NCBI GenBank assembly: GCA_030673995.1 | Contig: DAOUYU010000092.1 | Span: forward strand, 1 to 6,910 | DNA: 6,910 nucleotides | From: Candidatus Aminicenantota bacterium | GTDB taxonomy: Bacteria > Acidobacteriota > Aminicenantia > Aminicenantales > Aminicenantaceae | Reading direction: 5' to 3' | The notes under the pieces: model-generated | Database searches by the model: none | What the model saw: only the letters and a program-made list of their open reading frames with translations | Told to the model about the DNA's origin: nothing | Translations under genes and position numbers: made by a program | Part shown: positions 6,110 to 6,910 of the stretch, piece by piece | Position numbering within the stretch: position 1 is the first letter of the stretch | Layout of the letters: each line of letters begins with the position of its first letter

Positions 6110-6131
6110 GACAAACGAGTTGTCCTTTTTT
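6110..6131 (+). terminator. Weak terminator candidate after truncated arsM
   Basis: GACAA (6110-6114) pairs with TTGTC (6120-6124) around ACGAG, then C and six T (6126-6131). The stem has only 5 bp with two G-C pairs. The position, 20 bp after the arsM-frame stop, makes it plausible but not strong. Confidence 0.35.
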
Positions 6132-6177
6132 GGATACATCTGTGTATAGCCAATGACAGATAATTGAGTGAGATGAA

Positions 6178-6206
6178 TTGCCTTATCTGAAATGATTTGG
6201 TATATA
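6178..6206 (+). promoter_or_regulatory. Possible promoter for the VWA-type gene
   Basis: TTGCCT (6178-6183), a 17-bp spacer and TATATA (6201-6206; TATAAA overlaps at 6203) form a sigma70-like pair about 70 bp before the next gene. Each box matches four of six consensus bases. An orphan Shine-Dalgarno-like GGAGG at 6227-6231 has no ATG behind it; the gene's own site is AGGAAGAGG (6262-6270). Confidence 0.35.
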
Positions 6207-6278
6207 AATTGCATATAAGAAAGAACGGAGGAATACAAATAAAACGAAAATATAACACTAAAGGAAGAGGTACAGTCT

Positions 6279-6910
6279 ATGCGTAAATATGCAGCTTTAC
6301 TATTCTGTATGTTTTTTGGGGGAATGTTACTGATAGCTCAGGAACTCAAGCATGAGGTCACGGTCGTCCTTAAGCTTATCCAGGTATATGTTACAGACAG
6401 CGCCGGAAATCCGATCACAGACCTCAAACCGGATGAATTTATAGTCTATGACAATAGAAAACGTCAGAATATAACGGAGTTCGAAAGACATCTTCTTTTT
6501 CCTCCTGAAGCTGAAGCCGTGTCTCCCCCCGAAAAAAAAGACTTTGCCCGGGTAAGCGCACCGGATGAAGTCATGAACCGGAAGTTCTTCCTCTTCTTCG
6601 ATCTTGTCAATAATAACGCAAAAGGCTTTCAAAAAGCCCAGGAAGCGGCCCTGCACTTTATAGATAACCAGGTGCAGCCTTCAGACGAAGTCGGTGTTCT
6701 TTCCTACTCGGTTTTAAAGCAACTGACCCTCCATGAATATTTAACGAAAGACCGCCAGGCGGTTCGCAACGTCGTGAGACAGATTGGGGGAACGGGAAGA
6801 GTTGGCCGGGCAGAAAATTTTGAAGCACTGCTTTGGCGAGAAATGACGGGCCAGTCGGCTCTGGATGTCAGTAAGGCGAGCCAACCCATTAAGCAAATGG
6901 TTCCTGGTCA
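6279..6910 (+). CDS. Secreted VWFA-related (Acidobacterial-type) protein, 5' part, runs off right edge
   Basis: From the ATG at 6279 the frame stays open to the right edge, giving 210 residues. AGGAAGAGG ends 8 nt before the start. Residues 1-20 are a Sec signal peptide: MRKY, a hydrophobic core LLFCMFFGGMLLIA, then a cleavage-like AQE. Residues about 26-70 form the N-terminal beta domain usual in this family: VVLKLIQVYVTDSAGNPITDL, DEFIVYDNRKRQNITEFER. The von Willebrand factor A domain starts at about 102 with FFLFFDLVNNN, where Asp108 begins the metal-binding site but the canonical DxSxS is not kept, as is common in these proteins. A helix (AQEAALHFIDNQVQPSDEVGVLSYS, 120-144) follows in the expected order. 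The family is known from Acidobacteria and relatives; its ligand and role are undefined. It probably has its own promoter, because the gene upstream is broken. Confidence 0.85.
   Translation, partial: MRKYAALLFCMFFGGMLLIAQELKHEVTVVLKLIQVYVTDSAGNPITDLKPDEFIVYDNRKRQNITEFERHLLFPPEAEAVSPPEKKDFARVSAPDEVMNRKFFLFFDLVNNNAKGFQKAQEAALHFIDNQVQPSDEVGVLSYSVLKQLTLHEYLTKDRQAVRNVVRQIGGTGRVGRAENFEALLWREMTGQSALDVSKASQPIKQMVPG

Noticed and set aside
6154..6220. Possible degenerate continuation of arsM (GAGATGAATTGCC and AAATTGCAT resemble pieces of the expected downstream codons)
   Set aside because: The matches are short, need several indels, and stop codons interrupt them; chance similarity in AT-rich DNA is as likely.
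6327..6656. 109-residue minus-strand frame opposite the VWA-type gene
   Set aside because: The plus-strand frame has a ribosome site, signal peptide and family motifs over the same bases; the minus frame has none.

Overview
The window reads as a piece of a bacterial chromosome, roughly 45% GC by eye, from a Gram-negative-type organism that exports proteins. Evidence for this is the C-terminal strands of a DUF5916-type outer-membrane protein, two Tat-exported sulfatases, and the start of a secreted 'VWFA-related' protein of the kind first described in Acidobacteria. These families together, plus a truncated arsenite methyltransferase, suggest Acidobacteriota or a relative such as Aminicenantes. 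That placement is inference from gene content; no rRNA or tRNA gene is visible.

Left part (1-2801): the 3' end of the DUF5916-type gene runs rightward to 424. It meets convergently a leftward pair: a Tat sulfatase (1323-2801) followed 64 bp downstream by a GNAT acetyltransferase with a YoaP-like C-terminal domain (455-1258).

Centre (2802-4668): a 391-bp gene-free gap separates the first sulfatase from a second, divergently transcribed Tat sulfatase (3193-4668). The gap holds an imperfect palindrome and a perfect 8-bp hairpin flanked by A and T tracts. The two enzymes are distant paralogues with different formylglycine motifs (CAPSR and CSASR), which suggests a small locus for desulfating an external substrate such as a sulfated polysaccharide. 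No maturase, glycosidase or transporter is present in the window to name the substrate.

Right part (4669-6910): a lower-GC gene for a uracil-DNA-glycosylase-superfamily protein (4770-5390) ends in a clear terminator. A REP-like hairpin follows, whose trailing bases are amplified into four 17-bp tandem units. Next is an arsM gene whose similarity to the family stops after residue 134, exactly where a sequence resembling an insertion-sequence end begins. Last is the 5' end of a secreted VWA-type protein (6279 to the right edge).

No new multi-gene system can be demonstrated. The points most worth checking are the arsM breakpoint, the hairpin-derived tandem array with its chained ATGA mini-frames, and the terminator-like hairpin between the divergent sulfatases.
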